Source of the DNA: Candidatus Zixiibacteriota bacterium
Lineage (GTDB): Bacteria; Zixibacteria; MSB-5A5; GN15; FEB-12
DNA: 64,000 nucleotides
NCBI GenBank assembly: GCA_028289585.1
Contig: JANQPI010000035.1
Span: 94,717 to 158,716, forward strand
Reading direction: 5' to 3'
The stretch's first letter is position 1, and each line of letters begins with the position of its first letter. The notes under the pieces are model-generated. The model ran no database searches and had not been told where the DNA came from. It was given only the letters and a program-made list of their open reading frames with translations. Position numbers and translations under genes: made by a program. Below, piece by piece: positions 24,923 through 34,500 of the stretch.

Positions 24923-25939
24923 ATGTCATTGCTGGAGAAACTGTCCAGCCTGGAGCAAGAGATTACCGAGCGAATCAGCCAAGCTGATTCGCTCGCTTCG
25001 CTTAAGGAACTGGAGATCAAGTACCTCGGTCGCAAAGGACCGCTCAATGAGATCATGAAAGGTCTCGGGGGCGTCGCTCCGAAAGACCGTAAGGCGGTCG
25101 GGCAGAAAGCGAACGCTGCCCGAAAAGCGATTCAAGCGCTTTTCGCTGACTCCGCCTCACACTACGAAACCGGGACCCGCACTGCGGGTCTGGACCCGAC
25201 GCGTCCGGGAACACATCAGCGACTCGGGGCTGCCCACATCGTCAATCAGACGATGAGTTCCCTCTGTCAAACATTCCACGGCATGGGGTTCGAGATTGCT
25301 CACGGTCCCGATATCGAGACCGACTACTACAATTTCGAGGCGCTCAATTTCCCGCCCGATCATCCGGCCCGGGATATGCAGGATACGTTCTTTGTCGATG
25401 GCGGACGTTTGCTCCGTACGCATACTACGCCCGTCCAGGCGCGCGAACTCGAGCGACGCAAACCACCGATCAAGGTCATCATGCCGGGGAAGACGTTTCG
25501 CAACGAGGAGATCACGACACGATCCCACGTCTCATTTCACCAGGTCGATGGCTTCATGGTCGGCGAGCGGATTTCAATGGCCGATCTCAAGGCGGTGCTG
25601 CGAGCGTTCACGTCGGCCTACTTCGGACCTGATTTGAAGCTCAAATTCCGCCCGTCGTTCTTCCCCTTCACCGAGCCGTCGATGGAAGTCGATATCCAGT
25701 GCTGGCTTGGTGAAGAGGGGAAAGGCTGTCAGCTGTGCAAGTACACCGGCTGGTTGGAGATTCTCGGCTGTGGAATGATTCATCCGAACGTCCTCGAAAC
25801 GGCCGGTATCGACTCCGAGCGCTACACCGGTTACGCATTCGGAATTGGTGTGGAACGTATTGCTATGCTTAGGCATGGCATTACTGATATCAGGTATCTA
25901 TTTAACAACAACACGCGTTTTCTACGGCAGTTTGTCTGA
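24923..25939 (+). CDS. pheS: Phenylalanyl-tRNA synthetase alpha subunit
   Basis: Catalytic alpha subunit of the (alpha-beta)2 enzyme that charges tRNA-Phe. The 338-residue product has an N-terminal coiled-coil that binds tRNA (about 1-85), then the class II core with DTFFVDGGRLLRTHTTPVQ, motif 2 (TTRSHVSFHQVDGFMVGE) and motif 3 (GYAFGIGVERIAMLRHGI). The stop overlaps the pheT start (TGATG), so the subunits are translationally coupled. Confidence 0.97.
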   Translation: MSLLEKLSSLEQEITERISQADSLASLKELEIKYLGRKGPLNEIMKGLGGVAPKDRKAVGQKANAARKAIQALFADSASHYETGTRTAGLDPTRPGTHQRLGAAHIVNQTMSSLCQTFHGMGFEIAHGPDIETDYYNFEALNFPPDHPARDMQDTFFVDGGRLLRTHTTPVQARELERRKPPIKVIMPGKTFRNEEITTRSHVSFHQVDGFMVGERISMADLKAVLRAFTSAYFGPDLKLKFRPSFFPFTEPSMEVDIQCWLGEEGKGCQLCKYTGWLEILGCGMIHPNVLETAGIDSERYTGYAFGIGVERIAMLRHGITDIRYLFNNNTRFLRQFV

Positions 25940-28323
25940 TGCAAGTCCCGCATAGCTGGTTACAGGAACTCACCGGACTCGACTGGTCAGCCACCGAGAT
26001 GGCCGATCGCCTGACCATGGCCGGAACAGCGTGTGAGCAGATCGATGATGTCGCCGCACACCTTGACCGAGTCGTGGTCGGACGAGTTGAGTCGTTGCGC
26101 CCTCATCCCAATGCCGACAAGCTTCGTCTGGCAACGGTTTCGACCGGGGGGGCGACCGACGAAATCGTCTGCGGAGCTCCCAATGTAGCCGTTGGCCAGA
26201 TGGTTGCGGTTGCCCAGCTCGGTGCCGAACTCGTCGGTGGATTGACGATTAAGGCCGCAAAGATTCGTGGTGTTGAGTCCAGGGGGATGATCTGTTCCCA
26301 GGCCGAACTTGGTCTTTCCGATGACCAGGCCGGCATCTGGGTGTTACCGGAAGATGTTGTCGTGGGGCAGCCAGTGGCTGAAGCACTCAGTTTGAACGAC
26401 TCCGTGTTACATTTCGAGCTGACGCCGAATCGGGCCGACTCGATGTCGGTGCTGGGAATCGCTCGCGATCTTGCCGCGCTCAGCGGTGAAACACTTCGCT
26501 ATCCCACTCGGGATCTGCATCAGGAAGGCGATGATCTCAACCAACACTTTAGCATCGATGTTGCCGATACCGAGGCCTGTCCGCGGTTCACCGTGCGCGT
26601 CATTCGCGATGTAACGATCGGGCCATCGCCGTGGTGGTTACAGCGCCGGCTGTTGCTGGCGGGGGTTCGACCGATCTCGAACGTCGTCGACGTTACCAAT
26701 TACGTCATGCTTGAATACGGGAACCCGTCTCACGCTTTCGATCTGGACAAGCTTGGCACGAACAAGATTGGCGTTCGCTGGGGACAGGCGGGTGAGCGTG
26801 TCGTTACGCTGGACGGCAAGGAGCGAGCCACCGGGCCGGAAATCCTGGTGGTCACCAACGGTGACAAGGCCGTGTCGGTCGCTGGTGTTATCGGTGGTGC
26901 GTCGACGGAGATCTCCGATGAGACCACCAACATTTGCCTCGAGATGGCTTATTGGAACCCCGGGGTAGTGCGACGCTGCCGCAAGAAACTTGAGATTGTG
27001 ACTGATGCCTCTCAGCGTTTCGAGAAGGGTGCCGACCCAAATGCGATCGAGGCCGTTTCGGCCTACGCTGCCCAGTTAATCGCTGATCTGGGGGGCGGAA
27101 CGGTCCAGAACGGATTCGTTGATACCTATCCACGACCGATCCAACGTCCTCGCATCGAGTTACGAACCGCACGCTGTGGCGAGATTCTCGGCTATCCGGT
27201 GACGACCGAGCGCATCACCGAAATCCTGACCGGGCTTGAATTTGACGTCTCGACTGGCGATCCGCTCGTGGTTGATTGCCCAACCTGGCGTCACGATATG
27301 GAGCGTGAGATCGACCTGATCGAGGAGGTCGGCCGCATCAACGGTTACGATATCGTTCCCGATGTCGACGTCGCTTACGGTCCACTTGTGGCGCCACGCC
27401 ATCGCATCGACATTTTTCGCGACGAGTTACGAACTCAGTTATGTGCCGGCGGTTTCGACGAGTGCATGGGGCATGGTCTCGGCTCATCGCAACTGGCTGA
27501 GAAGCTTGCCCCCGAGCGGCCACTCGTTCGGATCGTTAATCCGGTCTCCGAAGATCTCGATATCGCACGCAACAATCTCTACCAGCATATGCTCGAGTCG
27601 ATTGGCCATAACATCAATCACCGCAACCTCGATCTGCGGCTCTTTGAGATCGGTCGGATTTATCTGCCGCCGGCGAATGATGCCGGTGAGGGGACCGAAT
27701 CCCTTCGACTCGTCATTGGCGTGGCCGGGGAGATGACCGGCGACTGGCGCAATCCGTCGCGCTCACTCGATTTCTATGATCTGTCTGGGGCGCTGATAGC
27801 CACCGCACGGCACTTCCGCTGGCCGGAGTTAACGCTCCGTCCCGAGGCGATCCCGTGGGCCGATGCGGGTGCGTCGTTTGCCATTCGGGTCGGTGACTGT
27901 CTGTTGGGGGCAGCCGGTCGGGTTGATGCCCAGCTGGCACGGCAATTCGATATTAAGTTGCCGGTCTATCTGGCCGAGTTGACGCTCGATTCACTCGTTG
28001 CCGCGGCACCCGACGTCAAATTCGCACCTTTGCCGCGCTATCCGGCATCCAGCCGTGATATCGCTGCGGTCGTCTCGACCGACGTCCCGGTCGGTGAGAT
28101 GCTGGCGAAAGCAACCGAGGCGGCTGGACCGCTCCTTGAGTCGATTCGCCTCTTCGATCTCTTTACGGGCAAGCAGCTCGGCGAGGGGAAGCAGTCGGTC
28201 GGGATCCGTCTTGACTATCGCGCCGAAGATCGCTCTCTTACCTCTGATGAGGTTGACGCAGCCCAGAAGGCGGTGATCGCCGCGCTTCAGGCCGCCTTCA
28301 CCGCTGAAATCCGCGAGAACTGA
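25939..28323 (+). CDS. pheT: Phenylalanyl-tRNA synthetase beta subunit
   Basis: The beta subunit carries editing and tRNA-binding functions. The 794-residue product shows the usual domains in order: a tRNA-binding OB fold (about 40-150; VVGRVESLRPHPNADKLRLA), B3/B4 editing (about 210-390), B5 (about 400-470), a catalytic-like fold (about 475-690), and the C-terminal ferredoxin-like anticodon domain (about 700-794; FDLFTGKQLGEGKQSVGIRL). It overlaps pheS by one base. Confidence 0.97.
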   Translation: MQVPHSWLQELTGLDWSATEMADRLTMAGTACEQIDDVAAHLDRVVVGRVESLRPHPNADKLRLATVSTGGATDEIVCGAPNVAVGQMVAVAQLGAELVGGLTIKAAKIRGVESRGMICSQAELGLSDDQAGIWVLPEDVVVGQPVAEALSLNDSVLHFELTPNRADSMSVLGIARDLAALSGETLRYPTRDLHQEGDDLNQHFSIDVADTEACPRFTVRVIRDVTIGPSPWWLQRRLLLAGVRPISNVVDVTNYVMLEYGNPSHAFDLDKLGTNKIGVRWGQAGERVVTLDGKERATGPEILVVTNGDKAVSVAGVIGGASTEISDETTNICLEMAYWNPGVVRRCRKKLEIVTDASQRFEKGADPNAIEAVSAYAAQLIADLGGGTVQNGFVDTYPRPIQRPRIELRTARCGEILGYPVTTERITEILTGLEFDVSTGDPLVVDCPTWRHDMEREIDLIEEVGRINGYDIVPDVDVAYGPLVAPRHRIDIFRDELRTQLCAGGFDECMGHGLGSSQLAEKLAPERPLVRIVNPVSEDLDIARNNLYQHMLESIGHNINHRNLDLRLFEIGRIYLPPANDAGEGTESLRLVIGVAGEMTGDWRNPSRSLDFYDLSGALIATARHFRWPELTLRPEAIPWADAGASFAIRVGDCLLGAAGRVDAQLARQFDIKLPVYLAELTLDSLVAAAPDVKFAPLPRYPASSRDIAAVVSTDVPVGEMLAKATEAAGPLLESIRLFDLFTGKQLGEGKQSVGIRLDYRAEDRSLTSDEVDAAQKAVIAALQAAFTAEIREN

Positions 28324-28328
28324 GAACC

Positions 28329-28550
28329 ATGGATTCGCGCTTCACGGACCTGGAATCGAAAGTCAACGCCCTCCTGGAGCGGCTGACGGCGATGCATGCT
28401 GAGCGCCAGCGCCTGGCTGAGGAGCTGGCGGCGCTAACCGAGCGTCTCGACGAAACGCGACGGGACCAGGCGGAGCTCGCTGCCTCCGTGAAGACGCATC
28501 TGGCCAATCTGGCAGCCCAGATGGCAGAGTTGGAAGAGCTCAGCAAATAG
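28329..28550 (+). CDS. Small coiled-coil protein, ZapB-like
   Basis: A 73-residue, wholly helical protein with heptad repeats throughout (FTDLESKVNALLERL, then ERQRLAEELAALTERLDETR). It starts five bases after pheT and precedes zapA by 129 bases. Small coiled coils in this pheT-zapA position are commonly annotated as ZapB-like cell-division factors in other phyla. Sequence alone shows only a coiled coil; the division role is inferred from the neighbour. Confidence 0.65.
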   Translation: MDSRFTDLESKVNALLERLTAMHAERQRLAEELAALTERLDETRRDQAELAASVKTHLANLAAQMAELEELSK

Positions 28551-28679
28551 CGAGTTCCACGTCTTCAATCGCAGCTTCCGCGCCAACGGATTAAAGCTTG
28601 CGCCGTAGGCACTTGAACGCTTTCATCGAAGCGGAAAAGTGGGATATAAAGGATGCGGCCGAGCCTGAGCGGCCGATGT

Positions 28680-29003
28680 ATGTCAGAATCCAAACGCGAC
28701 AACACCGTCACGGTTTCCATATTCGGACTCGAATACCCTATTGCGGGCGGCGATGACCCGGCGCGAATTCACCAGATCGCGCGCCAAGTCGATGAACGGA
28801 TGGAAATGATCTCGCGCGCGGCACGAACCCGTGCCCGCGACAAGGTCGCTATCCTCACCGCTCTCTCCTTTGCCTCGGAATTGTTGGAACAACAGGAGGC
28901 ACTTGGTCAGGTCTCGTCCGGTGTTGACAACCGTATTGGTGATCTGCTGACGCGACTTGATGCTGCTCTCGCCGAGACGGCGAACGGTACATCTGGAAAC
29001 TGA
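28680..29003 (+). CDS. zapA: Cell division protein ZapA
   Basis: ZapA bundles FtsZ filaments at midcell. The 107-residue product has the short N-terminal fold (TVTVSIFGLEYPIAGGDDPA, then IHQIARQVDERMEMIS) and a long C-terminal coiled coil (ILTALSFASELLEQQEALGQ). The start at 28680 gives the usual MSESK-like beginning; an alternative start at 28653 would add nine residues. No strong ribosome site is seen. rny follows, as in several FCB and Firmicute genomes. Confidence 0.85.
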   Translation: MSESKRDNTVTVSIFGLEYPIAGGDDPARIHQIARQVDERMEMISRAARTRARDKVAILTALSFASELLEQQEALGQVSSGVDNRIGDLLTRLDAALAETANGTSGN

Positions 29004-29039
29004 CGCCGCATCCGGCACTCCCCATCGCATTAACATCAA

Positions 29040-29071
29040 CCGCTCCCCGGGGCTCACGCTTGCCGGGGCGG
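29040..29071 (+). promoter_or_regulatory. Hairpin touching the rny ribosome site
   Basis: CCGCTCCCCGG (29040-29050) pairs with CCGGGGCGG (29063-29071) around a 12-base loop with one bulged T. The 3' arm covers the first two bases of the rny Shine-Dalgarno sequence GGAGG (29070-29074). It could limit rny translation or be an RNA-processing site; no T-tract follows. Confidence 0.35.
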
Positions 29072-29081
29072 AGGCTCACCC

Positions 29082-30647
29082 ATGAACGACACGCTTGTGA
29101 TCGTTGTCGTCGGTGCCCTTGCGCTTGTCGTCGGTTTTGTCGTCGCCTGGTTGATTGCTCAACGGGTCGGCGACAAGTCGATTCGTGCAGCCAACGAAAA
29201 AGCTGAACAGATTGTTGCTGCGGCCGAAAAAGACGGCCAGATGCGCAAGAAAGAGAAACTCCTCGAAGCCAAAGAGGAATTTCTCAAGGTCAAGACCGCC
29301 GAGGAGAAAGCGCTCGATTCTCAGCGTAAGCAGATTGAAACAGACCAGCGCGCCCTCGACGACAAGATTGCCAACGTCCAGAAGCAAGGTGACTTCGTCG
29401 CCTCCCGCGAACAGGAAGTTACCAATCGGGAAAAGAATCTCTCGACCCGAGAAAAGGGTATCGAGATCCGCGAGACCGAACTCGAGAGCATCATCTCGCA
29501 GCAGAACGATAAGCTGCAAAAGATCGCCGGCATGACTACCGACGATGCCAAGAAGCAGCTAATGGACAACATGCTTGAGCATGCCAAGCGGGAGGCGGCC
29601 GGGCGAATCAAAGAAATCCGCGAACAGGCTGAGGCGGAAGCCGAGAAGGAAGCGAAAGAGATTATCCTTCGCTCGATCTATCGCTGCGCCGCCGAACATA
29701 CGATGGAAACGACCGTGTCGGTCGTCAGCCTCCCCAACGAGGATATGAAAGGCCGTATCATCGGGCGGGAAGGACGGAATATTCGTGCCTTTGAAACCGC
29801 CACCGGTGTCGATGTCATTGTCGATGACACGCCGGAAGCAGTGATCCTTTCCGCCTACGACCCGGTCCGTCGCGAAGTCGCTCGCATGGCGCTGGACAAG
29901 CTGGTTACCGATGGCCGCATCCATCCGACGCGCATCGAAGAGGTCGTCACGAAATCAGCGAAAGAGATGGACGTGCGCGTCCGCGAGGCGGGCGAACAGG
30001 CGTCGTTTGAACTGGCCATCCACGGACTGCACAACGACACAGTCCGCATGCTCGGGAAGCTCAATTACCGAACGTCATACGGCCAGAACGTGCTCGCTCA
30101 CTCCAAAGAGGTGGCGATGCTCTGCGGACTGATGGCCGCTGAGCTCGGTCTCGATGCCGCGATGGCCAAGCGATGTGGTCTGCTTCACGACATTGGCAAG
30201 GCGATTGATCGGCAGACCGAGGGAACGCATACGCAGATCGGCGCCGAGTTCCTGCGTCGCTGTAACGAGCACGAGTATGTGGTTAATGCGGCCGAGGCGC
30301 ATCACGACGATGTTCCCAAGGTGTCGCCGTACGTGGATATTGTTCAGGCTGCCGATGCGGTTTCCGGTGCTCGTCCGGGCGCCCGACGGGAACCGCTGGA
30401 AGCGTACATCAAGCGCCTGCAGCAACTCGAAGAGTTGGCTGACTCGTTCAAGGGTGTCAACAAAGCGTTTGCTATCCAGGCGGGCCGAGAGATTCGCGTC
30501 ATCGTCGAACATGATAAGATCGATGATCTGGCCACCGAGATTCTTGCCGGTGATATCGCGCAGAAGATTGAGGCGGAGATGCAGTATCCGGGCCAGATCA
30601 AAGTGACGGTCATTCGCGAAACACGCGCGACCGAGTTTGCCAAGTAA
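29082..30647 (+). CDS. rny: Ribonuclease Y
   Basis: Membrane-anchored endoribonuclease that starts mRNA decay. The 521-residue product has an N-terminal membrane helix (LVIVVVGALALVVGFVVAWL), a long charged coiled coil (about 30-200), a KH domain (GRIIGREGRNIRAFETATGV) and an HD domain (HSKEVAMLCGLMAAELGLD, then CGLLHDIGKAIDRQTEG) with the metal-binding His-Asp. The length is normal. It closes the thrS-rny run and is followed by a strong terminator. Confidence 0.97.
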   Translation: MNDTLVIVVVGALALVVGFVVAWLIAQRVGDKSIRAANEKAEQIVAAAEKDGQMRKKEKLLEAKEEFLKVKTAEEKALDSQRKQIETDQRALDDKIANVQKQGDFVASREQEVTNREKNLSTREKGIEIRETELESIISQQNDKLQKIAGMTTDDAKKQLMDNMLEHAKREAAGRIKEIREQAEAEAEKEAKEIILRSIYRCAAEHTMETTVSVVSLPNEDMKGRIIGREGRNIRAFETATGVDVIVDDTPEAVILSAYDPVRREVARMALDKLVTDGRIHPTRIEEVVTKSAKEMDVRVREAGEQASFELAIHGLHNDTVRMLGKLNYRTSYGQNVLAHSKEVAMLCGLMAAELGLDAAMAKRCGLLHDIGKAIDRQTEGTHTQIGAEFLRRCNEHEYVVNAAEAHHDDVPKVSPYVDIVQAADAVSGARPGARREPLEAYIKRLQQLEELADSFKGVNKAFAIQAGREIRVIVEHDKIDDLATEILAGDIAQKIEAEMQYPGQIKVTVIRETRATEFAK

Positions 30648-30678
30648 GTCGATCAGTCCGATCAAACTAGTCCAGAAC

Positions 30679-30706
30679 GGGCGGCAAGTCGGTAGACTTG
30701 CCGCCC
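30679..30706 (+). terminator. Strong terminator after rny
   Basis: A perfect 12-bp stem (GGGCGGCAAGTC at 30679-30690, GACTTGCCGCCC at 30695-30706) with the tetraloop GGTA is followed by TTACTTAT. It lies 31 bases after the rny stop. Confidence 0.85.
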
Positions 30707-30723
30707 TTACTTATGCGCCTGTC

Positions 30724-30753
30724 TGTAGCCAAAACGGTTGAATCAGGGCTACA
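30724..30753. repeat. Inverted repeat before the beta-helix gene
   Basis: TGTAGCC (30724-30730) and GGCTACA (30747-30753) form a perfect 7-bp inverted repeat with 16 bases between, about 80 bases before the start of the secreted beta-helix gene. It may be an operator half-site pair, or chance. Confidence 0.3.
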
Positions 30754-30833
30754 CATATCCGTGTTTCGCAAGCTATACTGGCTACCTGAAGACTACTCAG
30801 CGACAACTGAATACATAGCATTGGAGTGTGGGA

Positions 30834-33800
30834 ATGTTGCGACGGGTGCTAACCGGACTCATTGCCGGGGCGTTAGCCTTGGGAACCGTAGTTGCCGATG
30901 ATACTCGGCCGACAGTCTTTTCCAACTATAGTGAACGCGTCAAGAGCCGCTACGCGGCACAGATGCAACGGGTCGAGCAGACCCGGTTGAGTGTTACCGC
31001 TGACTACGTCGTCACATCGGCTGCCGACCTTCCCGATGACTCGATCCAGGATGGTATCTTTAACCCGCCGACCCTCCGTGCCGCGCTCCAGAACATCAGC
31101 GAATTCGGGTCGGGGACGATCACGTTCGACCCGAGTATCACGATCATTCAGCCGGTAGATCCGTTACCATTCGCTCTGAACACCGTCGTGATTGACGGTG
31201 AGAACAACGGACTCGGCAGCCGTGTAATTATCGATGGCCTGCTTCAGGACACGACACTGATTGGAATTTCGCAGTATGGCATGGGAACGACTGGTCCAAA
31301 CTCCATTATTCGAAGCCTGGAGATTCGTAACTTTCCTTCGGGTGGAATCGCACTGAATCCTGGTGCATCGGGATCAACGATCCAGAATTGTCTCATCCAC
31401 AATAACGACGGCCCCGGCATCCTTACTAACGAAGTCACCGGAGTCCTTATTGGGGGACTCAGTCTCTTTGTGGATGAGTCGAATACAATCTGGGGGCAGA
31501 CCGGTCCGGGGGGAGATGGCATTCAGCTGTTCATCTCGATTGGCGGTGGCGGGAGTGACTCCAATGCCGTCATCGGAAACATCATCGGATCGCCCGATGG
31601 ATTGATTCGCGGCATGGGAAACGAACGCGACGGTATCGATCTCACGGGGTCGGGGAACATCATCTCCAACAACCTCATCAGTGGAAATGATGGTAACGGC
31701 ATCCAGCTCAGCGATGACGACCTGAACCCAGGGGCGTTCAATCTCATCGAGATGAATTTCATCGGTCTGAATATCGATGGTCTCGATTCCCTCGGCAACG
31801 GTGATGTGGGTGGTGATGGGATCACCGCTAGCTACAGCAGTTTCGATACGGTCCGCTTAAACACGATTACTGCTAGCAAGACATACGGTTTGGAACTGGC
31901 CAGTGCCGATGGCTGCGTCGGATGGCATATCTATGAGAACACGTTCGGATTTGCGATCGACAGCTCTCAGATCTTTGGCAATGGGAACGTTGGTGTCTTC
32001 CCCCGCGGCAACAATCATCTCATCGAGGAAAACGTCGTCATCGGCAGTTCCACAGCGATCAGTCTACAGGGGGACAGTAACCGAGTGGTTAGCAACCTGC
32101 TCGGTGCTATCGATACTGCCACGCTGGCACGCTTTCCCGCCCCGCAATTTAATGGCATTTCTGTTTCGGGCGCGGACAATGTGATCGGGGGTGAGTTTGT
32201 AACCGACGCCAACATTATTGGGGGTGGCCTTCGTGGCATCTCATTGTCTGGGAGTGGCGCGACCGGCAACAAGATTCAGAACAACATCCTGGGCATCGAC
32301 CCGAGTGCGTTCGAAGTTACCGGATTCTCGCTCTTCGCAATTCAGATTCTGAATGGCGCGTCGGATAACACAATTGCATTGAATCAAGTCGGTGGAGCCG
32401 ACTCGGCTGGAATCTATATCACCGGCCCGCCCACGCTTCAGCCGCGCAACAATCTGATCGTTTCCAATGCTATTGGAACTGATTTCTTGCTGTCCGGCGT
32501 CTATCCGAACGGACGAGGCATACTTATTCTCAACCATGGTCCGACCGAGATCGGACTCGTGTCAGTTGGGAATTTCATCTACAACAGTATTTTCCACGGG
32601 ATTCACGTTTCCGCTGACAGCTGCGTAATTGCGGGCAATGGAATCTCTGACAATGGCGGCAATGGTATCTTCGTCAGCGACAGCTCCCTTGCCGCTGAGA
32701 TCCTTGGCAACGTCATCGAGCGCAACGACAGCAACGGTATCAGAATTGTCGATGCCTACGATGTACGAGTCGGTGATACCAGTAGTACGTTTGCCAACAC
32801 GGTACGCACCAATGGAGTCGCAGGGATTAGGGTCGGTGGGAATGTTGGCGATCCACTACGCACCGATATTCGGAACAACGATGTGTTTAACAACCTCGGT
32901 ACCGGCATGGCCCTGCTCGCCGACAGCCTGATCGTTCGGGATAACGACGTCTACGGCAACCTGTCGTACGGCGTCGAGTTGTTCAGCCGTCTTACGACGT
33001 TCGAGGATAACGAGATTACCGGATCAGCGAGTGACGGGCTACGTATCGTCGGCGACAGCAATTTGATCGATGACAATATCGTCGACAGCAATGGTGCAGC
33101 TGGTGTGACAGTCGATGGAACCCAGAACACGATTCAGGGCTGCTCAATCTACGATAACAACGGCCCCGGTATCGAGCTAACCGCTGACAGCACCGATATC
33201 AATAACAACGTCATCAGCTACAATGCTGAGCAAGGTGTTCTGGTCACAAGTGGCCTGTACAATAAGATCATCCAGAACTCGATCAGCAATCATGCGAATG
33301 GACTGTCGATCGATCTCGATCCCACTGGTGTGGCCCTGAATGACACGCTCGATGCCGACACCGGGCCGAACATGCTGCAGAACTTCCCCGTGATTACCGA
33401 GGCGATTGTCAGCTCTCCGGGTGGCGTCCCGAACACGAACGTCTTGGGTGAGCTGAAGAGTACGCCGAATACGAGCTTCCGGGTCGACTTCTACGCCAGC
33501 GTCGACTGCGGATTTGAGTTTCACGGAGATGCCGACGACTGGTTGGGTTCGCGAACGATTGTCACCGACGGCGATGGAATCGGTCTGATCGATATCAACC
33601 TCATCTATGACTTCGATGAGTTCTTTGAGGTGCTCACCGCAACCGCGACTGACCCCGATGGAAACACATCGGAGGTCTCCCTCTGCTTTCCGACGAATGC
33701 GATGACGACTGACCTACAGCTGACCAAAGTTGCGTCGATGGACACTGTCCAGCTCGGCATGTCGGTCCATTACGATGTCACGGGAATCAATCTCGGACCG

Positions 33801-34394
33801 TCGACAGCGACCAACATGTCGATTCTTGATAACGTCCCCGATGAGTTCACGGTCGACTCTACGACATCAGTCGGTATGGACAGTTGCGTTGTAACCGGGA
33901 ACACGGTGCAGTGCTTCCGGGCGACCTTCCTCACTGATGACACAGCATCCGTACGCATCTTCGTGACTGCCGATACGATTGCGAGTACGACAAACAGCGC
34001 GGGAATCGGTTCGAGTACGTCGGATTCCGATCCACTCAACAATATCGACTCGGCAGCGGTGGAAATTATCAATGTCATCACCGATGTCGGTGACGATTTC
34101 CCCAATGGTCTGCCAACAGCGTATGCGCTCGAGCAGAATTACCCGAACCCATTCAATCCGTCAACGCTGATCACGTTCGCGCTCCCCGAGCCAGCGGACG
34201 TTCGTCTGATCGTTCTAAACGTACTCGGACAGACCGTTGCTACGCTGCGCGATATGCGGCTTGGTGCCGGTTCGTACACTGTTGAGTGGAACGGTCGTGA
34301 TGCTTCGGGCCGCACCGCCGCCACGGGTGTCTATTTCTATCGATTGGAGGCGGGGACGTTTGTGCAGACAAAGAAGATGCTGCTTCTGCGCTAG
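30834..34394 (+). CDS. Secreted right-handed beta-helix protein with type IX-like sorting domain
   Basis: This 1186-residue exported protein has a signal peptide (VLTGLIAGALALGTVVADD). It then has about 800 residues of short repeats with the parallel beta-helix pattern: N-x-I/V-x-G/N (ISNNLISGNDGNGIQLSDD, then NKIIQNSISNHANGLSIDL). A DUF11-like adhesive domain follows at about 960-1080 (QLGMSVHYDVTGINLGPSTA). The C-terminus is the FlgD-Ig/T9SS type A-like domain (QNYPNPFNPSTLITFALPEP, then AATGVYFYRLEAG). Such proteins are often surface adhesins or polysaccharide-active. The ATG at 30834 has GGAG 7 bases ahead. The substrate is unknown. Confidence 0.8.
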   Translation: MLRRVLTGLIAGALALGTVVADDTRPTVFSNYSERVKSRYAAQMQRVEQTRLSVTADYVVTSAADLPDDSIQDGIFNPPTLRAALQNISEFGSGTITFDPSITIIQPVDPLPFALNTVVIDGENNGLGSRVIIDGLLQDTTLIGISQYGMGTTGPNSIIRSLEIRNFPSGGIALNPGASGSTIQNCLIHNNDGPGILTNEVTGVLIGGLSLFVDESNTIWGQTGPGGDGIQLFISIGGGGSDSNAVIGNIIGSPDGLIRGMGNERDGIDLTGSGNIISNNLISGNDGNGIQLSDDDLNPGAFNLIEMNFIGLNIDGLDSLGNGDVGGDGITASYSSFDTVRLNTITASKTYGLELASADGCVGWHIYENTFGFAIDSSQIFGNGNVGVFPRGNNHLIEENVVIGSSTAISLQGDSNRVVSNLLGAIDTATLARFPAPQFNGISVSGADNVIGGEFVTDANIIGGGLRGISLSGSGATGNKIQNNILGIDPSAFEVTGFSLFAIQILNGASDNTIALNQVGGADSAGIYITGPPTLQPRNNLIVSNAIGTDFLLSGVYPNGRGILILNHGPTEIGLVSVGNFIYNSIFHGIHVSADSCVIAGNGISDNGGNGIFVSDSSLAAEILGNVIERNDSNGIRIVDAYDVRVGDTSSTFANTVRTNGVAGIRVGGNVGDPLRTDIRNNDVFNNLGTGMALLADSLIVRDNDVYGNLSYGVELFSRLTTFEDNEITGSASDGLRIVGDSNLIDDNIVDSNGAAGVTVDGTQNTIQGCSIYDNNGPGIELTADSTDINNNVISYNAEQGVLVTSGLYNKIIQNSISNHANGLSIDLDPTGVALNDTLDADTGPNMLQNFPVITEAIVSSPGGVPNTNVLGELKSTPNTSFRVDFYASVDCGFEFHGDADDWLGSRTIVTDGDGIGLIDINLIYDFDEFFEVLTATATDPDGNTSEVSLCFPTNAMTTDLQLTKVASMDTVQLGMSVHYDVTGINLGPSTATNMSILDNVPDEFTVDSTTSVGMDSCVVTGNTVQCFRATFLTDDTASVRIFVTADTIASTTNSAGIGSSTSDSDPLNNIDSAAVEIINVITDVGDDFPNGLPTAYALEQNYPNPFNPSTLITFALPEPADVRLIVLNVLGQTVATLRDMRLGAGSYTVEWNGRDASGRTAATGVYFYRLEAGTFVQTKKMLLLR

Positions 34395-34474
34395 ACGTTG
34401 CATGACGCCTCACAGTTCAGGTCGCGACGGCATCGATTTTCAAGCGCTTGCAGCGGTGGTACCGCCGCCCTATA

Positions 34475-34495
34475 CTCCTCAGCCTAACTGAGGAG
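34475..34495 (+). promoter_or_regulatory. Hairpin hiding the ribosome site of the oxidoreductase
   Basis: CTCCTCAG (34475-34482), loop CCTAA, CTGAGGAG (34488-34495): a perfect 8-bp stem. The 3' arm contains GAGGAG, the Shine-Dalgarno sequence of the gene that starts at 34501, so the folded mRNA would block initiation. Confidence 0.55.
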
Positions 34496-34500
34496 AGATC

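Noticed and set aside
28551-28679. 6S RNA or other small RNA near zapA
   Set aside because: No long bulged helix of 6S type can be seen in 129 bases.
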